From contig JAPOPM010000047.1 of NCBI GenBank assembly GCA_026712905.1, positions 1 to 50,792 of the forward strand: DNA of 50,792 bases, in the 5' to 3' direction. The translations under genes were made by a program, and so were the position numbers. The DNA comes from Deltaproteobacteria bacterium. GTDB lineage: Bacteria; Desulfobacterota; Binatia; UBA9968; JAJDTQ01. Positions 24,224 through 31,876 of the stretch are shown piece by piece (positions within the stretch are counted from its first letter, which is position 1; each line of letters opens with the position of its first letter). Under the pieces are notes generated by a model. It was not told where the DNA came from. It ran no database searches and saw only the letters and a list, made by a program, of their open reading frames with translations.

Positions 24224-25246
24224 TCACACCGGACCGCTCACGCCGGCGCTTTCGAAGCTCGCCATCTCCGAAAGCATGGCCGCCGCACACTTGAGCACCG
24301 GCCAGGCGAGCAGCGCGCCGGTGCCTTCACCGAGGCGCATGTCGAAGGCCAGCAATGGGCGCGCCTCCAAGGCCAGCAGCACCGCACCGTGGCCGTGCTC
24401 GGCGGAGCGGTGGGCGAAGACGAGGTAGTCCCGCAACGCGGGCGTCAACCGCACCGCGGCCAGCGCGACCGCGCCGGCGATAAAACCGTCCACCAACACC
24501 ACCGCCCCGGCACGGGCCGCCCCCAGCATGGCTCCGGCCATCATGGCCATCTCGAAGCCGCCGTATTCGCGCAAGGCGTCCTGGCCGTCGAGCCGCGCGG
24601 CGGTGCGCCGGGCCGCGCGTTCCAGGACCTCACGCTTTCGCTCCAGGCCGGCGTCGTCGAGGCCGGCTCCACGCCCCACGAGCGAGTCCAAACCCGCGCC
24701 CGTAAGCTTGTGGGCCACCAGCGTAGCCGAGGAGGTGTTGCCGATTCCCATCTCCCCGAAGGCCGCGGCGTCCGCCGCCACCGCGGCGCCGAGCTCCTCG
24801 CCCGCGCTCAGCGCTTCTTCGCATTGCTCCGGGGACATGGCCGGCTCCACCGCGCAGTTGCGCGTGCCCGCGGCGATGCGCCGGGACACGAGCCCCGGCG
24901 CCTCCATCGGGTCGCCGGCGACCCCGGCGTCCACGACCTGCAGGTCCACGCCGTTGGCGCGTGCGAACACGTTGGCGGCCGCGCCGCCGGCAAGGAAATT
25001 CGCCACCATCTGACGGGTCACGGCCTGCGGGTAGAGAGACACACCCTCCGCGGCGACTCCGTGGTCGCCGGCGAAGATGGTAAGGCGGCAGTGGCGCAGC
25101 CTCGGAGTCAGGGTGTTCTGAACGCGCGCGACCTGCGCGCCGACGGTCTCCAGGACTCCCAGGGCGCCCGGGGGCTTGGTCTTGCCGTCGATGGCGCGCT
25201 GGATCGCGTCGTCGAGCGCGTGGGAGACGGGCGGGACATGGAACAC
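24224..25246 (-). CDS. cobT: Nicotinate-nucleotide:dimethylbenzimidazole phosphoribosyltransferase CobT
   Basis: The 340-residue enzyme activates the lower-ligand base to alpha-ribazole phosphate. Seen: TKPPGALGVLE near residue 23, FAGDHGVAAEGVSLYPQAVT, a substrate-binding GEMGIGNTSSATLV and the catalytic Glu (about E307) in RLGEGTGALLAWP. Length is standard (340-350). No bluB or other lower-ligand synthesis gene is in the window, so the base could be made elsewhere or scavenged. It follows the metE-like gene by 40 bases and precedes cobS, all on one strand. Confidence 0.95.
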   Translation of the reverse strand: MFHVPPVSHALDDAIQRAIDGKTKPPGALGVLETVGAQVARVQNTLTPRLRHCRLTIFAGDHGVAAEGVSLYPQAVTRQMVANFLAGGAAANVFARANGVDLQVVDAGVAGDPMEAPGLVSRRIAAGTRNCAVEPAMSPEQCEEALSAGEELGAAVAADAAAFGEMGIGNTSSATLVAHKLTGAGLDSLVGRGAGLDDAGLERKREVLERAARRTAARLDGQDALREYGGFEMAMMAGAMLGAARAGAVVLVDGFIAGAVALAAVRLTPALRDYLVFAHRSAEHGHGAVLLALEARPLLAFDMRLGEGTGALLAWPVLKCAAAMLSEMASFESAGVSGPV

Positions 25247-25286
25247 GAGTCACCTTCCGGTAGGCGCGAGAACGGCGTGAGTCTCG

Positions 25287-26348
25287 TCATCCAAGCCGCT
25301 CTCCCGCCAGCTTCGCGCCCTCCACCCGCGCGCGAATCTTGGCGAAAGCGGTATCGCGCGCGGTGGAGACGTCATCGCCAAAGGGAGAAAAGCCGCAGTC
25401 GTCGGTGGCGCCGAGCGCGTCCGTCCCCAGGTGCTTCGCCGCCTCCAGGATGCGCTCGCAGACCTCTTCCGCGCTCTCGACGCCCGGATCGATGGGATCG
25501 GTGACGCCGACGAACACCATCTGGCCGGCGCGGCGTTCGCGGGCGATGATGTCGAGAACGCGCGGGCGGTCGGCTTCGCTGGCCATCTGCACGAAGAAAC
25601 GTCCGGCGTTGATGGCGAACAGGTCCGGCAGCAACTCGGCGTAGTCCACGTCCGCGGAATGCGTGGAGTCCTGGTCGCCGCCCGGACACGTATGCACGCC
25701 GATGCGGCCACGGTCAGCCTCGGAGAAGCGTTCCAGCACCGTGTTGTTGAGCGCCACGAAGTTCTTCAGCAACCCGCGCGACGGGTCCAGCTTGCAGCAC
25801 AGCCGTCCCTCGGTGAAGTCGATCTGGACGCTGTCCGCGCCAGCCTCGAACGCCGACCGGATGTCCTTCTCGCACTCGTTCACGAGGTCGGCGATGAAGG
25901 CGTCGCGCGAGTAGCCGTCGATGCCGTCCTGGGGGTAGATCAGGCTGATGGCGGAGGGCGCGATGACCGCCTGCTTGACCGGCCGGCTGGCATGCCGCTT
26001 CGCCGCGGTCACGTAGGCTCCGGAATAGGTCGTGTAGCGAAACGGACCCGCCGTGAGGCGCGGGAGCTGCCGCGTGTGTCCGTCCTCGAACGGGATCACG
26101 ACCCCGTCGGGTGCGAGCGCTCCGAGCCCCGCCAGCGGATAGGTGGCGAAGCTCGGCTTCGACTGCTCGCCGTCGGTGATGACCGGCGACCCCGTGGCCT
26201 CCATGGCCGCCACCGTCTCCGCCACCGCCTGGTCCATCGCCTGGGCCAGCCCCGCGTCGTCGAGCCGGCCGGCGCCGTGCGCGCCCATGGCGTCGATGAG
26301 ATAGCCCGGCCGGGGAATGCTGCCGATGGGTTCCGTGGGAATGATCAT
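25287..26348 (-). CDS. MetE C-terminal-domain-type methionine synthase (core MetE)
   Basis: This 353-residue protein consists only of the catalytic barrel of cobalamin-independent methionine synthase; the N-terminal half of E. coli-type MetE is absent. Zinc and homocysteine site residues are visible: H and C in GVHTCPGGDQD, Glu in VQMASEADRPR and the late Cys in GATDDCGFSPFGDD. DSVQIDFTEGRL is another family block. ATG 26348 has GGGAGGG upstream. Short MetE proteins are known to work without methyl-folate polyglutamate and some take the methyl group from corrinoid proteins. Its position directly before cobT-cobS fits that idea but does not prove it. Other reactions on thiols (for example as an epoxyalkane-CoM-transferase-like enzyme) remain possible. 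Confidence 0.82.
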   Translation of the reverse strand: MIIPTEPIGSIPRPGYLIDAMGAHGAGRLDDAGLAQAMDQAVAETVAAMEATGSPVITDGEQSKPSFATYPLAGLGALAPDGVVIPFEDGHTRQLPRLTAGPFRYTTYSGAYVTAAKRHASRPVKQAVIAPSAISLIYPQDGIDGYSRDAFIADLVNECEKDIRSAFEAGADSVQIDFTEGRLCCKLDPSRGLLKNFVALNNTVLERFSEADRGRIGVHTCPGGDQDSTHSADVDYAELLPDLFAINAGRFFVQMASEADRPRVLDIIARERRAGQMVFVGVTDPIDPGVESAEEVCERILEAAKHLGTDALGATDDCGFSPFGDDVSTARDTAFAKIRARVEGAKLAGERLG

Positions 26349-26383
26349 GTTCCTGTAGCCCTCCCGGGGAAAATAGTGCGGCG

Positions 26384-26412
26384 AGTCTAGCCCATGTTCG
26401 ATGACACGACAA
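26384..26412 (-). promoter_or_regulatory. Candidate promoter of metE-core-cobT-cobS
   Basis: Minus strand TTGTCG (26412-26407), 17-base spacer, TAGACT (26389-26384), start near 26377, leader about 29 bases with GGGAGGG. Moderate match; no riboswitch in the leader. Confidence 0.35.
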
Positions 26413-26503
26413 ACCACACCGTTGGATCGGCCGTGCGCTGCACGTGCTCCGGGCCGTCCCAGCATTTCCGGCTCATTCCGGCCGGTTCCGCCGGTTCCGG
26501 ACA

Positions 26504-26532
26504 TTGAGACGCCGCCACGTTTCCAATACAAA
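26504..26532 (+). promoter_or_regulatory. Candidate promoter of btuFCD
   Basis: TTGAGA (26504-26509), 17-base spacer, TACAAA (26527-26532), about 75 bases before the ATG at 26607. No cobalamin riboswitch consensus lies between it and the gene. Confidence 0.35.
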
Positions 26533-26606
26533 GGCCGGACAGGCATGGTTCCTCATGATGCGAACGGGGCAAACGCTTGCCGCCGAACCGTAAGGCCGAA
26601 CCACTC

Positions 26607-27476
26607 ATGTACGCGGATTTCAAGCAACAGCTACAGATGACGATATTGCCTGGCGCGTTGGTCGCATGCCTCTTTCTCGCCGCCTGCCAACCCCCACCCC
26701 CGGCCAAGTCGTCCGGCCGGCGCATCGTGAGCCTGGACTACTGCGCGGACCAGTTCGTGCTTGGACTCGCCGACCGCGCGGACATCCTGGCGGTCTCGCC
26801 CGACGCCGGGGCGGCCTTCTCATACATGCGCGCCGCCGCCGATGGGTTGCCCAGGGTTCGTCCACGGGCTGAAGACGTGCTGGCACTCAAGCCGGGCCTC
26901 GTGGTGCGCTCGTACGGCGGCGGCCCCAACGCGCGGACATTCTTCGAGCGGGCCGGCGTGCCGGTGTTGCAGATCCCGTTCGCGGACGACATCGCCGGCG
27001 CGCGGGCGGTGATCCGCCACGCCGCCCGGGGGCTCGGGTTGCCGGAACGAGGCGAAGCCTTGATCGCCGGGATGGACGCGCGGCTGCGCGCGGCGCGCAT
27101 GCCCGGCCCGGAAGCGCACGCGTTGTACATGACGCCCGCCGGCTATTCGGCAGGCCCCGGCACTCTCGTGCACGACGTTCTGACCGCCGCGGGTCTCGAT
27201 AACTTCCAATCACGGTCGGGCTGGCAGCCGATTCCACTGGAAGCCTTGGCCTACGACACCCCGGCACTCGTGGCCCGGGCCGACTTCGGCGAGGGCACCA
27301 ACCACGACGACGCCTGGACCTCGTTCCGTCATCCCGTGGTCCGGCGCACCCTACGCGCCGTTCCCCTCGCTGCCCTGGACGGCGCCACCACATCGTGCGG
27401 CGGCTGGTTCGTGGCCGACGCCGTCGCGGCATTGGCGACCCTCCGCCGCGGGGCGTCGACGCGGGCCGAGCCGTGA
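26607..27476 (+). CDS. btuF: Cobalamin/metal-chelate ABC transporter binding lipoprotein (BtuF-like)
   Basis: The 289-residue protein has a lipoprotein signal, ending in the lipobox LFLAAC after a hydrophobic run, and a class III (helical-backbone) binding fold: RRIVSLDYCADQFVLGLADR at the start and LALKPGLVVRSYGGGP. It would bind a corrinoid in the periplasm and hand it to BtuC. The start is uncertain: ATG 26607 gives a positively charged residue before the hydrophobic core, while ATG 26637 and TTG 26577 are alternatives in the same frame. Its TGA overlaps the GTG of btuC. The family also serves iron siderophores; the cobalamin assignment rests on context. Confidence 0.85.
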   Translation: MYADFKQQLQMTILPGALVACLFLAACQPPPPAKSSGRRIVSLDYCADQFVLGLADRADILAVSPDAGAAFSYMRAAADGLPRVRPRAEDVLALKPGLVVRSYGGGPNARTFFERAGVPVLQIPFADDIAGARAVIRHAARGLGLPERGEALIAGMDARLRAARMPGPEAHALYMTPAGYSAGPGTLVHDVLTAAGLDNFQSRSGWQPIPLEALAYDTPALVARADFGEGTNHDDAWTSFRHPVVRRTLRAVPLAALDGATTSCGGWFVADAVAALATLRRGASTRAEP

Positions 27477-28462
27477 CGGACCGGGGCGTGCTCCTGGTGC
27501 TGGCGGCAGCGGTCCTCACGGCTCTGGCCGCGGCGTGCCTGGTGGGTTCCACATCACTGGGAGTGGACCGCATTCTTGCCGCCCTGGCGGGAGGAGGATC
27601 GGTCGGGGACCGCGTCGTGGTGTGGGAGATCCGGCTGCCGCGAGCGGTGGCGGCGCTGGTGGTGGGCGCCGCGCTGGGTGCGTCGGGCGCGGCGCTGCAA
27701 GGGCTTCTGCGCAATCCCTTGGCCGAGCCGGGCGTCCTGGGCGTCTCCGCCGCCGCCGCCCTCGGCGCCACTTCGGTGATCTACTACGGGATCGCCAGCG
27801 CCGGCGCGCTCGCGTTGCCCATGGCCGCCGTCGCGGGCGCGTTGGCCGCCACCGCCGTTCTGACGGCGGCGGCCCGGAGAGTGGGTTCGGTGGTGACGCT
27901 CATCCTCGTGGGGGTCGGGCTGTCGAGCTTTGCCGGTTCGCTGACGGCGCTGCTGATGAATCTGGCGCCGCACCCGTTCTCCCTGTCGGACATGCTGAAC
28001 TGGATGCTCGGGACGGTCGCCAACCGGAGCTTCGACGACCTGCTGCCCGCGGCCCCGTTCCTGGTGGCGGGCCTGGCGATCCTCTTCGCCGGGCGGCGCG
28101 GACTCTCCGCCTTGACCCTGGGCGAGGAGGGCGCGGCGGGCGTGGGTGTCGACCTTCCTCGCACCCGCCGGCTGGTGGTGCTGGGCGCGGGTCTCGCCAC
28201 CGGTGCGGCGGTGGCCATCGCCGGCGCCATCGGCTTCGTCGGCATCGTGGCGCCGCACCTCGTGCGGCCCCTGGTGAACCACGACCCGGCCCGTACCCTG
28301 GCGCCGTCGGCCTTGCTGGCGGGCCTGATCCTGGTATTGGCCGACATCGGCGTTCGGGTGGCGCCGACGGACGCCGAGTTGAAGCTCGGGGTGGTGGCGG
28401 CGCTCCTGGGCGCACCGGTGTTCATCTGGATCGCCGCGAGAAGGCGGGTGACCCGTGGCTGA
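27473..28462 (+). CDS. btuC: ABC transporter permease, FecCD/BtuC family
   Basis: A 329-residue inner-membrane protein with about ten hydrophobic segments. Family marks are the early VVWEIRLPRAVAALVVGAAL, GAALQGLLRNPLAEPGVLGV, the ATPase-coupling LGEEGAAGVGVDLPRTR, and GAIGFVGIVAPHLVRPLV near the C-terminus. The GTG at 27473 overlaps the btuF stop by four bases (GTGA), which fixes the start; the longer frame from 27395 lies inside btuF. It forms the translocation path for the corrinoid and is coupled in turn to btuD by an 8-base overlap. Confidence 0.92.
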   Translation: MTDRGVLLVLAAAVLTALAAACLVGSTSLGVDRILAALAGGGSVGDRVVVWEIRLPRAVAALVVGAALGASGAALQGLLRNPLAEPGVLGVSAAAALGATSVIYYGIASAGALALPMAAVAGALAATAVLTAAARRVGSVVTLILVGVGLSSFAGSLTALLMNLAPHPFSLSDMLNWMLGTVANRSFDDLLPAAPFLVAGLAILFAGRRGLSALTLGEEGAAGVGVDLPRTRRLVVLGAGLATGAAVAIAGAIGFVGIVAPHLVRPLVNHDPARTLAPSALLAGLILVLADIGVRVAPTDAELKLGVVAALLGAPVFIWIAARRRVTRG

Positions 28463-29228
28463 GCTGTGCGCGCGCGACATCGAAGTGACCCTGGGACAGC
28501 ATGACGTCTTGCGCGGCGCGTCGCTGCGGGTGATGCCGGGGGAGCTCGTGGTGCTGCTTGGTCCCAACGGGGCCGGCAAGACCATGCTGCTGAGAGCCGT
28601 GCTCGGCCTCGTGAACCGCCGCCGGGGCAGCGTCCGGCTGGACGGCGACGACCCGGCCCTTCTCGCCCCCGCCGAGCGCGCCCGCCGCCTCTCCTATCTG
28701 CCGCAGTCCCGGTCGCTGGCCTGGCCCCTGCGGGTGCGCGACATGGTGGCCCTGGGGCGCTTCGCCCATGGCGCCTCGCCCGGACGGCTGGGGAACGAAG
28801 ACGCCGGCGCCGTGGAACGCGCGCTGGCCGCCTGTGACCTCCAACGGCTCGCCGACCGGCCGTGCGATACCCTTTCGGGCGGGGAGCTGTGCCGCGCCCA
28901 CATGGCCCGTGCCATGGCGGGGGAAGCGCCCATTCTCCTCGCCGACGAGCCCACCGAGGCCCTGGACCCGCTCCACCAGTACCAGGTCCTGAGCCTGATC
29001 CGCGCCTACACGGACGCCGGCAACGGCGCCCTGGTGGTGTTGCACGAGGCCGCCCTGGCCGCGCGCTTCGCCGACCGGCTGGCGTGGATGCGCGACGGTC
29101 GCATCGTCGCGGACGGCCCACCGGCACAGACCCTCACGGCCGAGCGCATGGCCGAGGTCTACGAGGTGCGCGCCACGGTCCGGCGCATCGCGGACGACTG
29201 GCTGGTGGCGGTGAGCGGGCCGGCATGA
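28455..29228 (+). CDS. btuD: ABC transporter ATPase, BtuD/FecE family
   Basis: The 257-residue ATPase has Walker A LLGPNGAGKTMLLRAV, Q-loop LPQSRSLAW, signature DTLSGGELCRAHMARAM (LSGGE in place of LSGGQ), Walker B ILLADEPTEALDP and the switch His in VVLHEAALA. It powers the BtuC permease at the cytoplasmic face. GTG 28455 overlaps the btuC stop by 8 bases. The set btuF-btuC-btuD is complete for inner-membrane uptake; specificity for corrinoids comes from the neighbouring btuB, riboswitches and cob genes. Confidence 0.93.
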   Translation: MAELCARDIEVTLGQHDVLRGASLRVMPGELVVLLGPNGAGKTMLLRAVLGLVNRRRGSVRLDGDDPALLAPAERARRLSYLPQSRSLAWPLRVRDMVALGRFAHGASPGRLGNEDAGAVERALAACDLQRLADRPCDTLSGGELCRAHMARAMAGEAPILLADEPTEALDPLHQYQVLSLIRAYTDAGNGALVVLHEAALAARFADRLAWMRDGRIVADGPPAQTLTAERMAEVYEVRATVRRIADDWLVAVSGPA

Positions 29229-29370
29229 CGGCCGCGGACGGTGCCCACGCCCAACGGACAACCACCCGCCCGCCCCTTCGGGTCCGCGGTCTTCCGGCAA
29301 CGCGCCTTGACAGCCCGGCGGGCTTGATGCACGTACTTGTGCAACAACACCTGACGAGAAGGGAGCCTGG

Positions 29371-30315
29371 ATGAGCACTCTGATTACCGGCATCGGCTTG
29401 GTGGGCACCGCCTTCGCGCAGCGCGCGCTGCAGCGGGGCGAGAAAATAGTCTTTTACGACATGGCGCCGAGGATGGACTTTCTCGAACGCAAGCTGGGCA
29501 AGGTCGACGTAACCGTATTGAAGCGCGACATCCGGGACCTGCCCGGGCTGATCGACGCCATGCAGACCCACAACGTGGACACGGTGCTGCACACCGCCGG
29601 CCTCATCGGCGGCGCGGTGGCCAATCCGGTCTACAGCGGTCTCCAGATCAACGTCATGGGCACGGTCAACGTGGCCGAGGCCGTGCGCCTCACCGGCGTC
29701 AAGCGGCTGATCCAGATCAGCACCATGGGCGTGTACAACCGCCGCATGGAGGGCGACGAGGCCATCGGCGAAGGGTTCAACCGGGGCGACGGCAACGCCT
29801 ACGGCAACTCCAAGGTGGCCAAGGAGCTCATGGTGGAGGCCTATCAGCAACTCTACGGCTTCGAGCTCATCGTGCTGCGGCTGGCCAACGTGTTCGGTTT
29901 CGGCCACTTCGCGGGCGGCTCGGCCGGAGGCGAGATGTTGCAGAACCTGGTGGAATCCGGCCTCACCGGCCGCGTCGCCCACATCCCGCAGGAATCCACG
30001 CGCGACTTCGAATACGTCTACTTCAAGGACGTGGGCCGGGCCCTCGAGCTGGCCGCCACCATCCCGGCCCCGGCGGAGACTACCTTCAACATCGGCACCG
30101 GCGTGGTGGTCACCTTCGACGACCTGGTTTCGCTGGTTCAGGGGCTCCTGCCCAAGCTGGACGTGGAGATCATTCCCGGCAAGCCGCCGCGCTCCTCCAA
30201 GCAGCCCATGGTCGTCACCCGCGCCAAGGAAGTGCTCGGCTGGGAGCCCGAGTACACCGTGGAGGAAGGGTTCAAGGCCTACATCGACGACATGAAGGCA
30301 GCCGGCGTGGGGTAG
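29371..30315 (+). CDS. NAD-dependent epimerase/dehydratase (extended SDR)
   Basis: The 314-residue enzyme begins with a Rossmann loop slightly different from the norm, LITGIGLVGTAFAQRAL (G-x-G-x-x-G), followed by the acidic end of strand 2 in IVFYDMAP. It has the catalytic YGNSKVAKELM in a Y-x-x-x-K arrangement, with Ser in IQISTMGVY. The C-terminus EEGFKAYIDDMKAAG fits the family. It is expected to oxidise, epimerise or dehydrate a sugar nucleotide or a beta-hydroxy acid. It begins 142 bases after btuD, preceded by AGAAGGGAG, and is not obviously linked to cobamide metabolism. A perfect TTGACA at 29307 lacks a matching -10 box. Confidence 0.88.
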   Translation: MSTLITGIGLVGTAFAQRALQRGEKIVFYDMAPRMDFLERKLGKVDVTVLKRDIRDLPGLIDAMQTHNVDTVLHTAGLIGGAVANPVYSGLQINVMGTVNVAEAVRLTGVKRLIQISTMGVYNRRMEGDEAIGEGFNRGDGNAYGNSKVAKELMVEAYQQLYGFELIVLRLANVFGFGHFAGGSAGGEMLQNLVESGLTGRVAHIPQESTRDFEYVYFKDVGRALELAATIPAPAETTFNIGTGVVVTFDDLVSLVQGLLPKLDVEIIPGKPPRSSKQPMVVTRAKEVLGWEPEYTVEEGFKAYIDDMKAAGVG

Positions 30316-30360
30316 GCTCCACCCGGTCCGGAGCCTCGCTCATCGGGGAGACTCTCCGTC

Positions 30361-30389
30361 TTGACAAGGTCTCCCCGCGCGACTACATA
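30361..30389 (+). promoter_or_regulatory. Promoter of the riboswitch-controlled tonB transcript
   Basis: TTGACA (30361-30366), 17-base spacer, TACATA (30384-30389). The start near 30396 falls inside the perfect inverted repeat that immediately follows. Confidence 0.6.
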
Positions 30390-30391
30390 CC

Positions 30392-30437
30392 CTAGTGTCC
30401 TGTCCGGTTCTTTCGAATGAACCGGACAGGACACTAG
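30392..30437. repeat. Perfect 19-bp inverted repeat, 8-base loop
   Basis: Left arm CTAGTGTCCTGTCCGGTTC (30392-30410), loop TTTCGAAT, right arm the exact complement (30419-30437). It begins two bases after the -10 box of the tonB promoter. It could be an operator, a 5-prime RNA hairpin, a terminator for the epimerase gene, or the joined ends of a lost mobile element (the ends are CTAG). Confidence 0.8.
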
Positions 30438-30464
30438 TTCAGGGGCGGCCCTTCCGGCCGCCCG

Positions 30465-30633
30465 GTCCTCAGGTCCCTTAGGGGATAACAGGGAAACCGG
30501 TTTAAAGCCGGTGCGGTCCCGCCACTGTAGATGGGAACCCTTGCCAGGGTGCCACTGTTCCCCACGTAGGAACGGGAAGGCGGCAAGGCGGTCCACGCGG
30601 CCAGCCCATGAGCCAGGAGACCTACCTGAGGAC
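30465..30633 (+). promoter_or_regulatory. Cobalamin riboswitch 1 (upstream of tonB)
   Basis: The closing stem pairs GTCCTCAGGT (30465-30474) exactly with ACCTGAGGAC (30624-30633). The conserved core is present: CAGGGAAACCGGT, GGTGCGGTCCCGCCACTGTA, a GCCACTG repeat, GGGAAGGCGGC, and the B12 box AGCCAGGAGACCTACC. A strong hairpin at 30717-30742 (GGG-CCGGTC/GACCGG-CCC) before the tonB GTG may be part of the expression platform. On binding adenosylcobalamin the family normally switches genes off. Confidence 0.95.
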
Positions 30634-30759
30634 ACGACGCAACCGTGCTCTCCGAGGAGAGAGGGGGTCTCGCCATCAGCACTCAACCCATAGCCGCGCT
30701 CGTTCCCGCTTCCGTCGGGCCCGGTCCTCTCTGACCGGCCCCGGATCGCCGAGGACGAC

Positions 30760-31623
30760 GTGCGCCGTCTTCTGTACTGCCTGTTGGGGTCCGCGGTGTT
30801 CCACGCCGCGCTGTTGTGGGTGCCCTTGCCCATGGGCGCCGGGGGTGCGGACGCGGACGACCTGCTGCTCGTGCGGGTGCGGTTCGTCGGGGCGCCCGCG
30901 AGCGATGCCGTTAAGCGGTCGCCACCGCGGAACGAACAGACCAAACGACACGGGAAGGCGCGCCAGGCACGGACCGACCCGCGGCGCGTCACATCGCAGC
31001 CGCCGCGCGCCGAGCCCCTGCCGCCGGCACGCGTGTCCAAAGCCACACCGGTTGCATCAAAGCCCGTGGTGGCGGCGACACGGCCCAAGCCAGCCACCGA
31101 ACCGAGTCGGACGAAACCGGTCGCGGCCACGCCCGCTCGCACCGAACCGGCGCCGAAACCGCGGCGAACGCGAGCCCTGGTACGGAGAGAGGAGCCCGCC
31201 CAGCCGGACACGGTGGAAGGCGCTGATGGTGCGGCGGCAGATCCATTGAACGCCGGCACCGTCCCTTCGGACCAGGAAGCCGAAGGCGCGCGCGACATGG
31301 CTCGCGGCACGCCCGCGGCGCAGGTCACGGCCGGTGGGGAGTTCAGCCCGGTCCGTTACGCGCGGACCGTCAAGCCGCGCTATCCGCGCAAGGCGCGCCG
31401 CGCCGGCTGGGAAGGCACAACGCTGCTCAAGGTGCTCGTCAACCCGGACGGCGCACCGGGCCGCGTCGCGGTGGAACGCACGTCGGGCTTCGACATTCTC
31501 GACGAAGCCGCCGTGAAGGCGGTGCGGCGCTGGCGGTTCCACGCGGCGCGGCGCGGGGTCGCGCCCTTGTCGAGCTGGGTACGGATCCCCGTAGCGTTCA
31601 GATTGGAGGAGGTTCGTCGATGA
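30760..31623 (+). CDS. tonB: TonB energy-transducing protein
   Basis: The 287-residue protein has one N-terminal membrane anchor (LLYCLLGSAVFHAALLWVPL), a long Pro/Lys/Arg/Ala-rich periplasmic linker, and a C-terminal TonB domain with KPRYPRKARRAGWEGTTLLK, VLVNPDGAPG and AVKAVRRWRFHAARRG. It transmits proton-motive energy from the inner membrane to outer-membrane receptors. The start is a GTG at 30760 with a GAGGAC site. It is placed under one cobalamin riboswitch and upstream of another that controls the receptor gene, so this TonB appears dedicated to corrinoid uptake. No exbB or exbD is in the window. The linker is low in complexity. Confidence 0.9.
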   Translation: MRRLLYCLLGSAVFHAALLWVPLPMGAGGADADDLLLVRVRFVGAPASDAVKRSPPRNEQTKRHGKARQARTDPRRVTSQPPRAEPLPPARVSKATPVASKPVVAATRPKPATEPSRTKPVAATPARTEPAPKPRRTRALVRREEPAQPDTVEGADGAAADPLNAGTVPSDQEAEGARDMARGTPAAQVTAGGEFSPVRYARTVKPRYPRKARRAGWEGTTLLKVLVNPDGAPGRVAVERTSGFDILDEAAVKAVRRWRFHAARRGVAPLSSWVRIPVAFRLEEVRR

Positions 31624-31667
31624 GACCGTAACGAAGAGATCCGTATCCGCCACAGACAAAAGCCTGA

Positions 31668-31838
31668 AAAACGGATGCCAGGGAAAGGGGTGTGAATCCC
31701 CTGCTGCCCCGCAACTGTAACGGCTACGAAAACCGCGGATCGAGCCACTGCCCGCATGACGGGTGGGAAGGCGCGGCGAGTAGGACGGCAGCCGCAGCGG
31801 CCTGCCAGGAAGCCCGAGCCAGGAAACCTGTCCGTTTT
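31668..31838 (+). promoter_or_regulatory. Cobalamin riboswitch 2 (upstream of btuB)
   Basis: The closing stem pairs AAAACGGA (31668-31675) with TCCGTTTT (31831-31838). The core GGTGTGAATCCCCTGCTG, CCCGCAACTGTAA, GCCACTG, GGTGGGAAGGCG and the B12 box GAGCCAGGAAACCTGTCC are all present. It starts 44 bases after tonB, so it may act within a tonB-btuB message; I saw no convincing promoter in the gap. Confidence 0.95.
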
Positions 31839-31876
31839 CCATCCACAATCCGCCTTCGCGGGAAAGGACGATTGCC

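Noticed and set aside
29307-29336. Promoter for the epimerase gene from a perfect TTGACA
   Set aside because: No acceptable -10 box occurs at 15-19 bases, so it is not listed as a promoter.
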